Of a stretch of 64,000 nt of DNA, positions 36,601-47,506 are shown one piece after another. The notes under the pieces were generated by a model. That model saw nothing but the letters and a program-made list of their open reading frames with translations. It ran no database searches and was not told where the DNA came from. Origin of the DNA: Pomacea canaliculata (Eukaryota; Mollusca; Gastropoda; Architaenioglossa; Ampullariidae). The translations under genes were made by a program, and so were the position numbers. The DNA lies in the NCBI RefSeq assembly GCF_003073045.1, contig NC_037593.1, forward strand, positions 9,601,525-9,665,524. The letters run 5' to 3'. The first letter of the stretch is position 1, and the number at the start of each line of letters is the position of its first letter.

Positions 36601-39600
36601 TAGCCTGTTAAAAAATAAACAAACATCTAAAAATAATGATGTATAGGAGGGGGGTGGTTCTTAAGCAAATTAATTCCTCTTCAGCATATAAAGCTGTAAG
36701 AAAACAATTATGTTTTATTTTAACCTTTCATATATAATCTCCAGAGCTTCTGCCAAGGGTAAATTCTTTGGGGTCCCAGGGACCCCTTCTTCAGATTTTT
36801 AAGGGGTCCCTGCTCTTCGCCCAAATTTGAATGGGACCCCATTGACAAAAATTGAAGGGATCCTCCCAACTTTTAATGCGTACTGTACTCAATTTTTTGC
36901 GTAAGCAGAAGCCCTGATCTCCAATTTGAATTCACAATAGGAGAACAACAGAATCATGGTCAAACAGCGCCAATATAGCATTTTTGATAACAAATAATTT
37001 TAAGCTATCAAAAGAAAAGACAGCTAATAAACAACCCCAAAAACAACAATGCTCACCTTTGAATATCCACTATAATACTGAATGGACTGTAAAACAGCTA
37101 TGTCTTGCAATGGCATGATGGTTTTTTTCTCCACACTGCAATAATTACAGTGAGGAAGTCATCTTGATTTAACATGGCACCAAAATCAAAGAAAACAATA
37201 AAATCAAAACATAATATATATCTGTCCATCCAGGAAATAAGTGCTTCCTGTTTATTTTCTCCCATGTACACATAACTTACGATTTTTCTATACAGCCGGT
37301 GATGATGAAACTTAAAGCCTCAACTGCTGAAAGTGATAGGGATCCATGAACTGTGCTGTTCTCTGAAATGCTGCCACTTTTGCTGGCATCTGTAAGCAAA
37401 AATATTTTATGTTCCTCTTGTTCTTCAAAACTTAAAAAGACAGAGAAATGTGTAAATGCATGGTTTCACAAGCTTATGCCTAAAAAAAAAATAATGCAAT
37501 ATTAGTCTTCTTTGCATTTATTGTTAATGCATGAATGCTAATTATTATGAAAAAAATTAGCTGTTCAGCTTTAAACACAATTTTGGCCTTGCATTATTTA
37601 AAATCAAAGTGGGAAAAGTAATTATTTTATTTAGTTTGTTTTTATGCTGCTCTCATATAAAGATGACCAACCTTGTTCTGAAAGAAGTTCAATTATTTCT
37701 GCTATGTTGGACTGAATAAATACCAGATGGCTATGATCATCCAGTGACTGAATAAAAAACAAAAACAAATGAGAAATAACAAAATCCGCTTGCAAAAAAC
37801 TCTCCTGTGTAAAAAGTTATTACGTCTGAAAAATCCACTCCATTATACCGTATCATAAGTTTTAATAATTGTCTAGTAAGTACTATGTCAATCAGATCAA
37901 AAATACAAAGTGGGTAAAAAGTACAATTTTAGCCCACACAATATATCTTTTCATTGGCCATCTTTGGCCAATGCATATGATCAGCTTAATCTTGTATTAA
38001 TCTTACATTATGCATATGAATGTTTTGTGTGAACGTGAATGACAGCATGTATATGTGTGAATGTAAGGAAACGAGGCTCACCTTGTGATATTGGCAGTAA
38101 TGGCCAGATGTAAATAAAGAAAACCACATACCTTGAAATTTATTTCTTATGCAACATCACAATTTAGTTAACAGTTCATCAGATCAAATACACCTCTTAT
38201 GAGTATATTGCACTAGTCTGGCCAGAGCAAAGGTTCAATTGTTTGTTATATCAAATCTAGCTTCCAACATTTTGCACAAAATGTTGTGGGTACTGTTGGT
38301 TGGAATTATTTGTTGCAGTAAACATACCTTTGAGCTTCTTGGTGTTGAGCGACCATCTAGATCAAGTGACATTGTCTGTGTTGGCCATCTTTAGTTACAG
38401 GTTAAGCAGCAAGTGTGATGACTGTTATAAGTTTGGATGATGAATGAGATATTGACAAATGCTTTCTTAATTCAAAATCAATCTTCATTTCCTTTTTTAA
38501 TTTTATTAATTTTGAGGAACAATTTTGGCATCCCAAGAAAGCAACAAAAAAAAATAAAGAAAGCCCCTACTCTACAAAAGCACTGACAGTCAAAAATTAA
38601 AAAAGAAACATTGTAAATGCTATGAAATAAAATCCTTTAACCAGTTTTTTTTACAAGATATACACAGATTGTCCAGAAAACAATATCTGGAAAACAAAAA
38701 CAGTGTGTCAAATCTCAATTATTTTTTTTTCATTTTTGGAAAAGAAATAGAAAGTACTCGGTGCCATCCCAAGTCGATTTAAATCAGTAATACCTAAAAC
38801 TTATCACTCTCTTAAGTTTTGCTTTCTTTTATTCCTTAGGTTTTAGCTTGAGAAAGCTGCAATCAGAGTAATCAATATCTCTTAGACACTATCATTCATT
38901 CTTTACATGAGGAATAAAATCCACATTGTCTGGAAACTTAATCAAGATAACTATTTACATGCTTCAAACTAGTTTATGTATATAAACTGAGAAGGGATCT
39001 ACTCTCATTTAATGTCATCAGTTGGCTTCATTTCACACTTTTTCTTCCCACTACTGCATTGAAAAATCTGTACACTTTACACAATGCATTGTTTTGAAAC
39101 ATAAAAGGCGCCATTCAAAAGAATTTTTATATATATATATCAACAAATTTTACCATCACATCAGCATTTGTCTGTATAACGAGTTGTGATAAATAAACAT
39201 CCATGCTTTCTGGTTTAAAAGCTAATTAGCTATAATAAAATACTTAAGAAAAAGCTAAAACCTGTTGATATACCTTAACTGATAAAAGTTAGACCAGAAG
39301 GGAAGGCCAGAAACCACTTTACATTTTTCTTAAGGATACTCATCACCAGCAAGAAGAGATGCCCTGAGGGACACTTTGTACAGTAGCTGAATGTATAGAT
39401 ACAGGACAAACTTGAGAGTGTCTATAGAGTACTTCGCTCTTTGCAGAACTGAAACAAAGTAAAGCAAATCAACAGATAGCACAAGATGGAACACAGCTTG
39501 GCATGAAATGAATTTGCTACAAAACTTTCCATTTGGAACACTTCGAGTTATGAATTGTTTGGTATGAAATTCTCCTGTTTATGAATCAGTTAATAATATA

Positions 39601-41857
39601 CTGGAAGGACATTTTAATAAAATTAATGTAAGACACCAAGAGCAAGAAAGTGATAAAATGAACTCAGGGACTAAAAGTTAGAGAAACTAGGAGAGAACAA
39701 AAAATCTGGAAGGAAATACTATGATTATCAATAAGACTAACTGACCTCCTTCCTCTGGTGTTTTACAGTCACCAATGGATTTAACTCGCTCAGCCCTCTC
39801 TATTGCCAACATGTCAGTCGTTAAGAAGTAACAAGTTTCAAAATACCTAAACAAAAAATAGTGACAAGAGATTTTAAGATACGTCTCAAAGTTTTTGTTT
39901 AATTTGTGTACTTGCACTTAACATCTGAAGAGCTCTATACAACTCATTATGTAACACATTTTATTCTATCTAGTTGCACAAGTTCACCAATAATATGGGT
40001 TCAAAATCTTATGTAACTAAGCAGCAGATGTTTCTCAATTTCTTCATGTATTTAGAGCTCCTAAAAATTTTGTAGGCTAATGCTGTGCAACATGTTCTAT
40101 TGCAATAAATATTCTACTCTTTGAAATCATATGTTTGTAGAAAAATCAAGCACCATCCACGCAACATCCAAAATATCACCTTAGTCATAATAAAATCAAA
40201 CATCACCTTTTCTTCTTTTTATTTTCTAGAGGATAAAAATTGTCTGCTTTGGATCATAGGTGAAGTTTTCTTCAATGGTAATACACATTAATCATGAATA
40301 ATGTTTTAGAATAAGCAACTTACACCCAGGCAAGATCTTCTGTCAGTTGCATTTTGTGACATGCAATATGCTTCCATACAGAGTAGCTGAAAATAGAGAC
40401 AAATTAAAGTTCTACATTACTATGATGCCTAAAGTCACATAGAACCAAATTAATTGTTATCTACAGCTCTCAAGATCAAATGCAAACAGTGTGTGCTTTT
40501 TTCGTTTGTTTATATGGGAGTCTTGGAGAGAAAACTTCACTTTTCGTGCCTGCAATTCAGATTAGTGAAAAAGTCATTGCTTATATATATATTATGTACT
40601 TTAATCTCAGCCCAAAATAAAAGCACTCACAAAAAAGAGAATCAAAGAGTGGTGCTGGCATGAGGGGAAAAAAGGAAAGACTGAAAACACTTCAAGGCAG
40701 GACTGAACATGAGAAAAGAGAAAATATTACCTCATTTTTAGAAGAATCTGTTGGAGCTTATATTTAATCTGAATGGATGACAAACATTTAAAAAAATGTA
40801 AATGGGGGAAAATGGTATTTCAAGTAAATAAAAAAAACTTACCTTAGTTTTGGAAATCCTGCACTACCTTTGCTCTTGGCATATATAAGAATTTTCTTTA
40901 TGTTCTGTCACAAAAATGAAATGATAGCAAGGATGTATGGGGATACAGATATGAATACAGAAATAAATAAATATACAACATCTTAGTGCTTAGACCAGAG
41001 TGAATGCTGCTGACAGGATGGTGGAACTCAAAAGCAAAAAGCCATTATGGTGGCTCGCTCTCTCTCTCTCTCTCTCACTCACTCACTCACACAAACACAC
41101 AAATCTAGTAGAAAGCAGGAAACACAATAGGTGCTACTTTAGTCAAAAGATTATAAAATAACTATGGCTTAAAAATGTAACCATCTTAAGAAAAGAAGTA
41201 AAAAGATTGTGATTCAACAGTAAACTCTTAAAAAAACACAATTATAGCATACAGATAAGAACAACATTGATCAAGCACTGTCAGGAGAATCCAATTACTA
41301 AATTTAGCAATGGAAATTGTTTGACACACATACACAAAGTCTGGTGAAAGTGTACAATAAAAATATATTTTCAAAACATAATATTAAAAGTATGCCAGAA
41401 TTATTCTATTATTGTTTTCTATCACAATAGTTTCATACAAAGTTGACAAAATTTCACAGCAAAAAGGATCTCCAGTTAGACTTACTGCACATATTTGGTC
41501 ACCAGCTAAATATGGATGGTAAATATTTGTTTCTGGGGTTTTTAAAATTTCTTGCTGACTATATTTAAGGAGTGAATAAATACCATATGGTCATGATCGG
41601 TTACTATAAAACATTACACGATGGAGGTAAAGTCTCAAGTGAAGTGTCTTTTAGGGGGCAGTGATGACAAAACTGTTTAATGTTACCTGTGATCATGTAA
41701 AAATAATGTAGTAAAACCCACAATTCTCTAAACCAACCTACATTTTGCCACAAAATGCACTCACACTAAAGTTCAGGCGAGGGTGTGGTGCCACTGGAAG
41801 AGCACCATAGCTGAAGGGTTCCGCCTTCACCCATAGATCAACACCAGTCCTCGACAT
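30677..41857 (-). CDS. TBCCD1: TBCC domain-containing protein 1
   Basis: Centrosome/basal-body protein of the tubulin cofactor C/RP2 family, known in other animals to affect centrosome and Golgi positioning. Seventeen exons: 41857-41765, 40904-40843, 40386-40324, 39846-39746, 39448-39340, 38388-38328, 37747-37672, 37389-37281, 37135-37057, 36604-36484, 36057-35961, 34191-34114, 33576-33454, 33066-32891, 31985-31888, 31312-31163, 30754-30677; 1674 nt, 557 residues, the length I recall for human TBCCD1. The N-terminus has LWVKAEPFSYGAL; the middle has YLYIQLLYKVSLRASLLAGD. The TBCC beta-helix covers about residues 330-450, with SPLRSVTVEKC and FYLLTSNRPLLLSGN, then APYNTYYSHLEEHM. The C-terminus has IPGGLPGRYH and MWLAETGHKRELDSL. 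The intron after the exon ending at 33454 begins with GC, not GT. The acceptor at 34191 was chosen over the adjacent AG to hold frame. Its promoter is shared with ERp29. Confidence 0.95.
34385..34725 (+). repeat. Two related ~65-bp repeats next to the LINE remnant
   Basis: 34390-34460 and 34640-34725 share an AATAAAG start, then TATAGAGCGCTTTATCCC (TATAGCGCCTTATCCC in the second), and end with CTTAAAGCACTTGA and CTCAAAATGCTTCACAAG. The second lies just in front of the reverse-transcriptase-like reading frame. Both are in TBCCD1 intron 11, between coding exons 11 and 12. Confidence 0.5.
34726..35434 (+). mobile_element. L2/CR1-like LINE remnant (3' part of reverse transcriptase plus 3' end)
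   Basis: Antisense to TBCCD1 inside an intron. A plus-strand frame has HWYDEHFLVLNASKTKKMIF, the thumb-side region of L2/CR1-type reverse transcriptases (family pattern: W..-H-L-LN--KTKE-I-DF). A second frame continues LWKLKSFSISSVILAWFYQS then FIESLITFSFISWF, the usual C-terminal stretch. Near 35405-35434 is GGGATCAATAAAATTGTATT, the 3' end form of such LINEs. The copy is a 5'-truncated, decayed remnant with stops and frame changes. A TG/GA-rich run at 35287-35325 lies within it. Confidence 0.8.
35873..35960. mobile_element. Foldback MITE, partial copy in TBCCD1 intron
   Basis: Shares ATTATTCGGA, GCATTTCTTGTGG, AAAACTGCTA and TTAGCACAAG with the complete element at 60266-60398. It abuts the donor site of the TBCCD1 exon at 35961-36057. 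Only the centre of the element is recognisable. Confidence 0.65.
36742..36916. mobile_element. Short MITE (hAT-like ends) in TBCCD1 intron
   Basis: Imperfect terminal inverted repeats, CAGAGCTTCTGCCAAGG on the left and CAGGGCTTCTGCTTACG (reverse complement) on the right. The direct repeat ATCTC lies immediately outside both ends (36737-36741 and 36917-36921); with CA included the flank match is 7 bp. Inside is the palindrome GGGGTCCCAGGGACCCC plus further GGGGTCCC motifs. The CAGRG end resembles hAT elements, whose duplication is normally 8 bp, so the family is tentative. Confidence 0.7.
41053..41098. repeat. Compound microsatellite (CT)n(CACT)n(CA)n
   Basis: A run of CT dinucleotides, then CACT tetramers, then CA-rich sequence in TBCCD1 intron 1. 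No function is implied. Confidence 0.9.
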
Positions 41858-42389
41858 CTTTCTAGTCCTAGAAAGGATAAGGAAAACATATACACTCGCT
41901 TTAATCAAGTTTTTCCCCCTCTAATTAGGTTCGGCGGATTGTCTACATAGCCATGGTTTCATATTTTTTAGTCTATTGTTTTATGCTGTCCGTTTAAGTG
42001 TAAATTAGTAAACTGTTTCATTTCATCACGAACTTGACATCATTCATCGTCTCTTGTCGAGATTTGTGTTCATACATTAATTCCTATTTACATCACATAA
42101 AGTTTTCATGCCATCAGTCGCACGATATCCTTGTAAACTTCATATGCTTAGGACAAAAGTGAGCAATATGTCACATGCACAAATAACATCTACTTGTGTT
42201 CAAAAGGGAGAAGAGACGAAAGATAAAGTTTCCAGATCTGTCAATTTACAGCGCGCGCTTGCCAACACACGTCTCCCAGCACAAACCAATCAGATTCCTA
42301 CTTAGTTCTGTCGTGGCCGCTTGCAGAGTCTTGCGTCCAACGATATATAAGCTGGACTCCCATTGGGCCACCTCACACAACCCTCAAGC
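41858..42389. promoter_or_regulatory. Head-to-head promoter region of TBCCD1 and ERp29
   Basis: The two start codons are 532 bp apart on opposite strands. The ERp29 side has CCAAT at 42286-42290, a GCGCGCGC run near 42251-42258, TATATAA at 42344-42350 and an ERSE-II-like site at 42362-42372. The TATA position would put the ERp29 transcription start about 15-20 nt before its ATG. No TATA is evident on the TBCCD1 side. Confidence 0.7.
42362..42372 (+). promoter_or_regulatory. ERSE-II-like element before ERp29
   Basis: ATTGGGCCACC matches the ER stress response element II consensus ATTGGNCCACG at every fixed position except the last. ERSE-II is bound by NF-Y with ATF6/XBP1 in promoters of ER folding genes. 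It lies 18-28 nt upstream of the ATG and downstream of the TATA-like motif, which is an unusual place. A CGTGG half-site is also present at 42312-42316. Confidence 0.4.
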
Positions 42390-44915
42390 ATGGCTGATAT
42401 GAAAGGTGCTGCTTTTCTGTGTTCGTTTTTTCTGGCACTTTTTTGCCGGATTAATGGAGAAATCGTCAAAGGAGCAGTCTCGCTAAACTCGGGCGTCTTT
42501 GATAAGGTTTTACAGATGATTTTGATGTTCTAAGCATAACACATGTTGCATTTTAATAGCTGACATCAGTCATTAGGTCCATTTTTTTTTGTCTCCCTTG
42601 GACACATTGACAGCTGTTTTTTTAATGTCACAGAGAAACAGTGCAACATTGTAAAAAGACCCCTAGATAATTATTCCTTTGTTGCTCAACTTAAGGTTTT
42701 TATTTTGTCAATTAGAACAGCATACTAATAGCATGTCAGGGCACTTTGATAAAAGCAATTTTCTAGAAATTACTGATCTGAAATTGTTTATGATTTTCTC
42801 ATCTTTGTAATTTTATTCTGCAGATCATCAGCAGACATCGTGTGGTGCTTGTAAAATTTGATGAAACATATCCTTACGGCGAAAAACAAGATGAGTTCAA
42901 AAAGGTCGCACAAGCTTCACTTTCTCAGACAGACCTGCTTGTTGCAGAAGTACAGATTGCAGGTATAATGAAGCTTTTTACAGTTACATATCATCCATAG
43001 TTAAGTACATGATCGAAACATCTACCAACACAGTTGTTGAAGTAATTATTGTATATGTTACTAAAATAGTTGGGTAAACTCTTTTTCTGTTTCAGCTAAG
43101 TTAGGTCACTCCAGTCTGTGCCTATGAACCTCCTTTATGTGTCACCAAAATAAACAAATTCTGTAGCCCATTTATATAGAATGCCTTGCCCTTGTTCCTC
43201 TAAACAGTGAAGCTTTTTAAGGGTGGCCTTAAAGAACTGTACAAGGAGAAAAAAAATGCACCAATTAGCTACCCTTAAAAGTATTACTGTACAAAGCACA
43301 ACTAGGGCAAAACATTCCAAGACAAGGTCCAGAGAAGGAAAAGAACAGTTCCCAGATTTACTTTTTCTTGTATAAAATACATACATACTCTGACTGGTAG
43401 TTTTTCTTTTTAACACATAACCCCCACCCCCCACCTCTAACCAATTCCTTTGCAACTGTACTGCACTGCTGCTGTATTTTTCATTATGCTGCTCTTTCGT
43501 TCAAGTGTATTGAGCTCACTGCCAAGTAGGGGAATGCAGATATTTCAATGATTATCATCATTAAAATTCATTACATTCATATGTGCACTAATTTCAGTCA
43601 CATGTGGTCTAATGTGCACGCATAGGAAAACTTCCTCCATTGCAAACCGATCATTCAGGAAATTTGTGATTTTGACTTGAAAATAGTTATTTTTTAACTA
43701 AAATGGAAGCAGGGTTTAGGCATGGGCTGAACTTTAATTATTAAAATGACTTTTTTTCTGATATATATATATATTTCCTGATTTTTCAGCAGCCTAGGTA
43801 TTGTGTTAGGTTTTAATGAATTTTACTCTGGTTACAGTGAATGATGTCCCTTTATATACTAAAAAAGAACTGAGTTAAGAAAAAGTTGGTTTTTTTTGGT
43901 GAGTGGGCACATCACACTTGTGTAACACAATGGATGATGTCTATTGACCACATGTAAAGTAGAAAGCATTGAAATAAATGACCTTGTAAACATTTCCTTC
44001 AAAAGTTTTTGCTCCTGTACAGGAGTGCATACATTTATAACAAACAGGCAAGCTAGATCTATAGTGACATTTGACGCCAGACTGATTGCCAGGAATGACA
44101 ACATGAGTTTTCCAACTACAAATTAAGATAAGCATGACTTTTCTCTACAGATTATGGAGATAAAGATAACTCGGACCTGGCAGAGCGATTTGGTGTGAAG
44201 AAGGAGAACTATCCTGTTTATAAATTATTCCTTAATGGAAAAGATGAGCCTATTTCATACACTGGGGATAGTAAGAATGCTGACAAAATCAAGAAGTTTG
44301 TCATGCAGGAATCAGGTAGAATTAATGTTGTTTTCATTGTAGTGCTTTCACAATTTTCATGCATAACATATAGATATATAAATGATCTTAATTACATATT
44401 TTTGGAAGGAAATACTGCTCAGATATAAAAATTACGTAAAGAATAAATTCTCACATCTTGTGTAACTTATGTTTCTGTCAAAAATTTTGGCTCAAGAATG
44501 TAAATTTCCATTGGTTCTTATTTTTTCAAGTTCTTAATGATCTATTACGAACTGATAATTGTTTCCTTTTTACACTTTGGCAGGTCTTTGGCTGGGTCTA
44601 CCTGCTTGCCTTGAGGAGTTTGATAAACTGGTTGCGGAGTTCTTAAAAGCCAGCCCAGAAGCAAGATTAGGTATTGTTGAAAAGGCTGAGGCTGCACTCA
44701 AAACGTTAACAAAGGACTCTGACAAAGAGTCTGCTGAAGTATACATTCGAACAATGAAGAAGATTGAGGAGAAAGGTGATACATTTATTAACAGTGAAAT
44801 CGAAAGAGTTGAAAAACTGAAGGACGGAAAAGTAAGTGATAAAAAGAAAGAAGAACTCAACCGGAGACTAAACATTTTAACATCTTTTGAATTGCGTTTA
44901 AAAGATGAATTATAA
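42390..44915 (+). CDS. ERP29: Endoplasmic reticulum protein 29 (ERp29 / Windbeutel)
   Basis: Redox-inactive ER lumen folding and secretion factor of the PDI superfamily. Four exons: 42390-42506, 42824-42962, 44151-44315, 44584-44915; 753 nt, 250 residues (human 261). The hydrophobic signal peptide covers about residues 6-20 ([13 protein letters not shown]). The thioredoxin-like domain follows: [20 protein letters not shown] at its start, then [12 protein letters not shown]. The CxxC active site of PDI is absent, as usual in this family. The C-terminal all-helical domain contains the conserved single cysteine in [10 protein letters not shown] (equivalent to Cys157 in human). The chain ends KDEL, a canonical ER-retrieval signal where human has KEEL. 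ATTAAA at 44965-44970 may be the polyadenylation signal. It is divergently paired with TBCCD1. The first ATG after the TATA box was taken as start; a second in-frame ATG is 3 codons on. Confidence 0.97.
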
Positions 44916-47506
44916 CTTAAGCATTTTTCAATATCTGTAATCCCAATCAGATAACATTTTTTCATTAAAGTTCTGTTTTTTCAGTATTGAAATCACTCCA
45001 TGAATCATTCAGACCACTTTAATAAGAATTTCCAATTGTAACATAAAAAGCCAAGAGCTAATGTATTGTGAGTTAAGCATGAAAGAAAAGATTAAAAAAC
45101 ATTTTTCATGAAATGTTTTATTAGGTTAAGTTGATTACACACGTAACGGGTGGAACAAGAATTTTGCTGGTTGCTAAGTTCTTGAGTCTTTGGCGGTTAC
45201 TTGAAAAAATGGACAGTTGCTTAAAAAGAACTGCTAGAATGTTGTTATAATTTTGATATTTAACGTTTATTGTATGCTTCTTTGTTTTAATACTTGTTTT
45301 CTTCAGATGGACAGTTGCTTAAAAAGAACTGTTAAAATGTTGTTATAATTTTGATATTTAACGTTTATTGTATGCTTCCTTTTTTTAGTACTTGTTTTCT
45401 TCAAATAGGGAATCAGAGCAGTGGCCTGTACCATAGTGAATTACTATTAGTAGTAATAGAAGAACAAAATTAATAATTCAGACTCTGGGTTTTGTCTGCT
45501 ACTACTGCAATGTGTGTCATGATGCCTGACTTAGTCATGCATTCCACCAACAAAAAGGACAAACAGTCTTCTAAGTTTAAATGTTCTTATTTATGTGGAT
45601 GTTTATAATTTATGCCCATCTATGTGACCTGAGAATTGTGTGAGGCGTTCGATGCTACTCATGCATGTGCTATCAACACCTGAGTTCAGAAGGCAACATG
45701 GTGTTAAAAAATGTATTCTTTTGTCAGAGCCTGAAAAGATTACAATAGCTATACTCCTGTGCATTTTCATAATAGTATATAGCTAAAAGCATTCTTCAGT
45801 TAGTGAAAAGTTGTGGGAATCGAATTTATATGAAATGGCTTTGTATAATATTTAAAACAAAATTTCTTTTTCATGTTCCATCTTGAAATTTTCTGGAGAC
45901 ATTTCCTGGAAAACAAAAAGATTATTTAAAAATTGTTATGTCACATTGTGATGACTATACTAGTTTCACCAAACAAAATTCAGAATCATATAAATCACCT
46001 CAACTTGGTAAAATCTCAGAAGTGGACTTTGACAGACATAAAGGCACTGTGTCTTACAGCTCATGCTTTCAGCAAACATCTCTGAAAATCAAAAAATTTT
46101 ATTCAAAGACTTGAAATTAAGTCACTGCCAAAAGGATTCCTAGTTTAAAGCCATTGTGTTGACAAGGTTATAAAAGGCTTAAATTGGCATTTTATATATT
46201 TTTTTGTTTGTTCTATAATTGGTTTGTACATTACTGCCCCCAATAATGCTCATTTTGCAGGGGTCCATTTTTCAACATTTCTTAATGTTTAATGCCAGCA
46301 AGACAGTAAATTTATTGTAGCACATGTACACAGGGAGAAAAATTGTAATTTATTTACTATAGATAAATTTCACACTACTGGCTTGATCAAATCTGGATTC
46401 AATCCAGCAAAGCAGGTTACACAAAACTGGATTTTTGTCATTTGCTAGTTTTTGTTTGGGGACACAAGATAGCATACCATTAACATGCATGTCCACATCC
46501 TTGACATGTCTATCTCTGAAAATTATGTAGGTTGGCTCCTCTTCAATAATAAAAAAGTAGAGGTTGTAATCATTATCAATCAACGGTGTGGGTTGAGCCA
46601 TGTGCTGACTTTAAATCTTCAAAATTTGTTCTTCTGGACAGTGTTTCTAAGACATCTGATTAAATTTTTAAAAGTATTGAACACATTTTTGTGTGGGTTT
46701 GTGAAAGAAAACCAGTGGAATTGAATGTGTGTTTTATATCTTCACTACCAAATCTGACTACATTGCATCAACCACAATCATAAATTATAATTTCTTGCAA
46801 GCAATCATTCTGACGCGTAGAATTAACTTCTTGAACGAAGCCATGGATAAGCGCACAAACGATAAAAGACAAAAAGGGTGAGCGCGGTATTGAGATCACT
46901 ACACAGTGTTCTTTCTAAGTCGGATCTACGCACGAAAGTGATGATTGAGCTATTAGTATGAACAACTAGTCACATAAAAAAGGCAATCAAAATTTATTTT
47001 AAAAATCTAAATCCGTAAAGAAAGGGGTCTTTGCTACATTTTTGGGGTGTGGGTAAGAGTATCCGCCTATGAATATACAAATTTATTGTGTTGTGCATTA
47101 AAAAAAAAAAACACATGGGCGCTACATGCCCTTGAATATGTAATTTTTTTAAACTCAAACTACACACACACATACACGACGAACAAGTGCCTCTGCTTTG
47201 AAAGTTCATCAGATATAGGATTTGCTTCTCGATGCAGTTCACGTTTCTCTCGTGTAATACCACGAACTAATATCCCGTTCATGGTAATACGTAGCGTGCT
47301 CTGATCACATGGGAGTCACATGATAGGAATGACAGCCGTACTTTAGACATCGTTTGCTTGTCTGCCGACCAGATGTTTAGGATAAGTATCATCTAGTGTT
47401 GATATTATTTGGAAAGATATTTTGAATTTGTAGTTATAAACTTATCCTCTACTTCATTACCAACAATCAAGCACATAATGAGAAAAGTAGCAAACGTAGT
47501 ACGACG
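44916..47506. other. Intergenic region between ERp29 and the CDP-alcohol phosphatidyltransferase
   Basis: No supported gene. It holds the 98-bp tandem duplication at 45209-45408. Around 46790-46940 and 47260-47500 the base composition becomes less AT-rich, and the latter should hold the promoter of the next gene. No TATA box is clear. Confidence 0.55.
45209..45408. repeat. Tandem duplication, two ~98-bp units
   Basis: Unit 1 runs 45209-45306 and unit 2 45307-45408. Both start ATGGACAGTTGCTTAAAAAG and continue through TTGTTATAATTTTGATATTT, AACGTTTATTGTATGCTTC and ACTTGTTTTCTTCA, with a few substitutions and a small length change in a T run. It lies about 290 bp after the ERp29 stop. Confidence 0.93.

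Noticed and set aside
44570-44965. 131-codon minus-strand open frame
   Set aside because: Exact shadow of the last ERp29 exon.
46843-46880. ATG followed by 11 codons and a GTGAGC donor, as an alternative first exon
   Set aside because: Phase does not fit the second exon of the phosphatidyltransferase and there is no other candidate partner.
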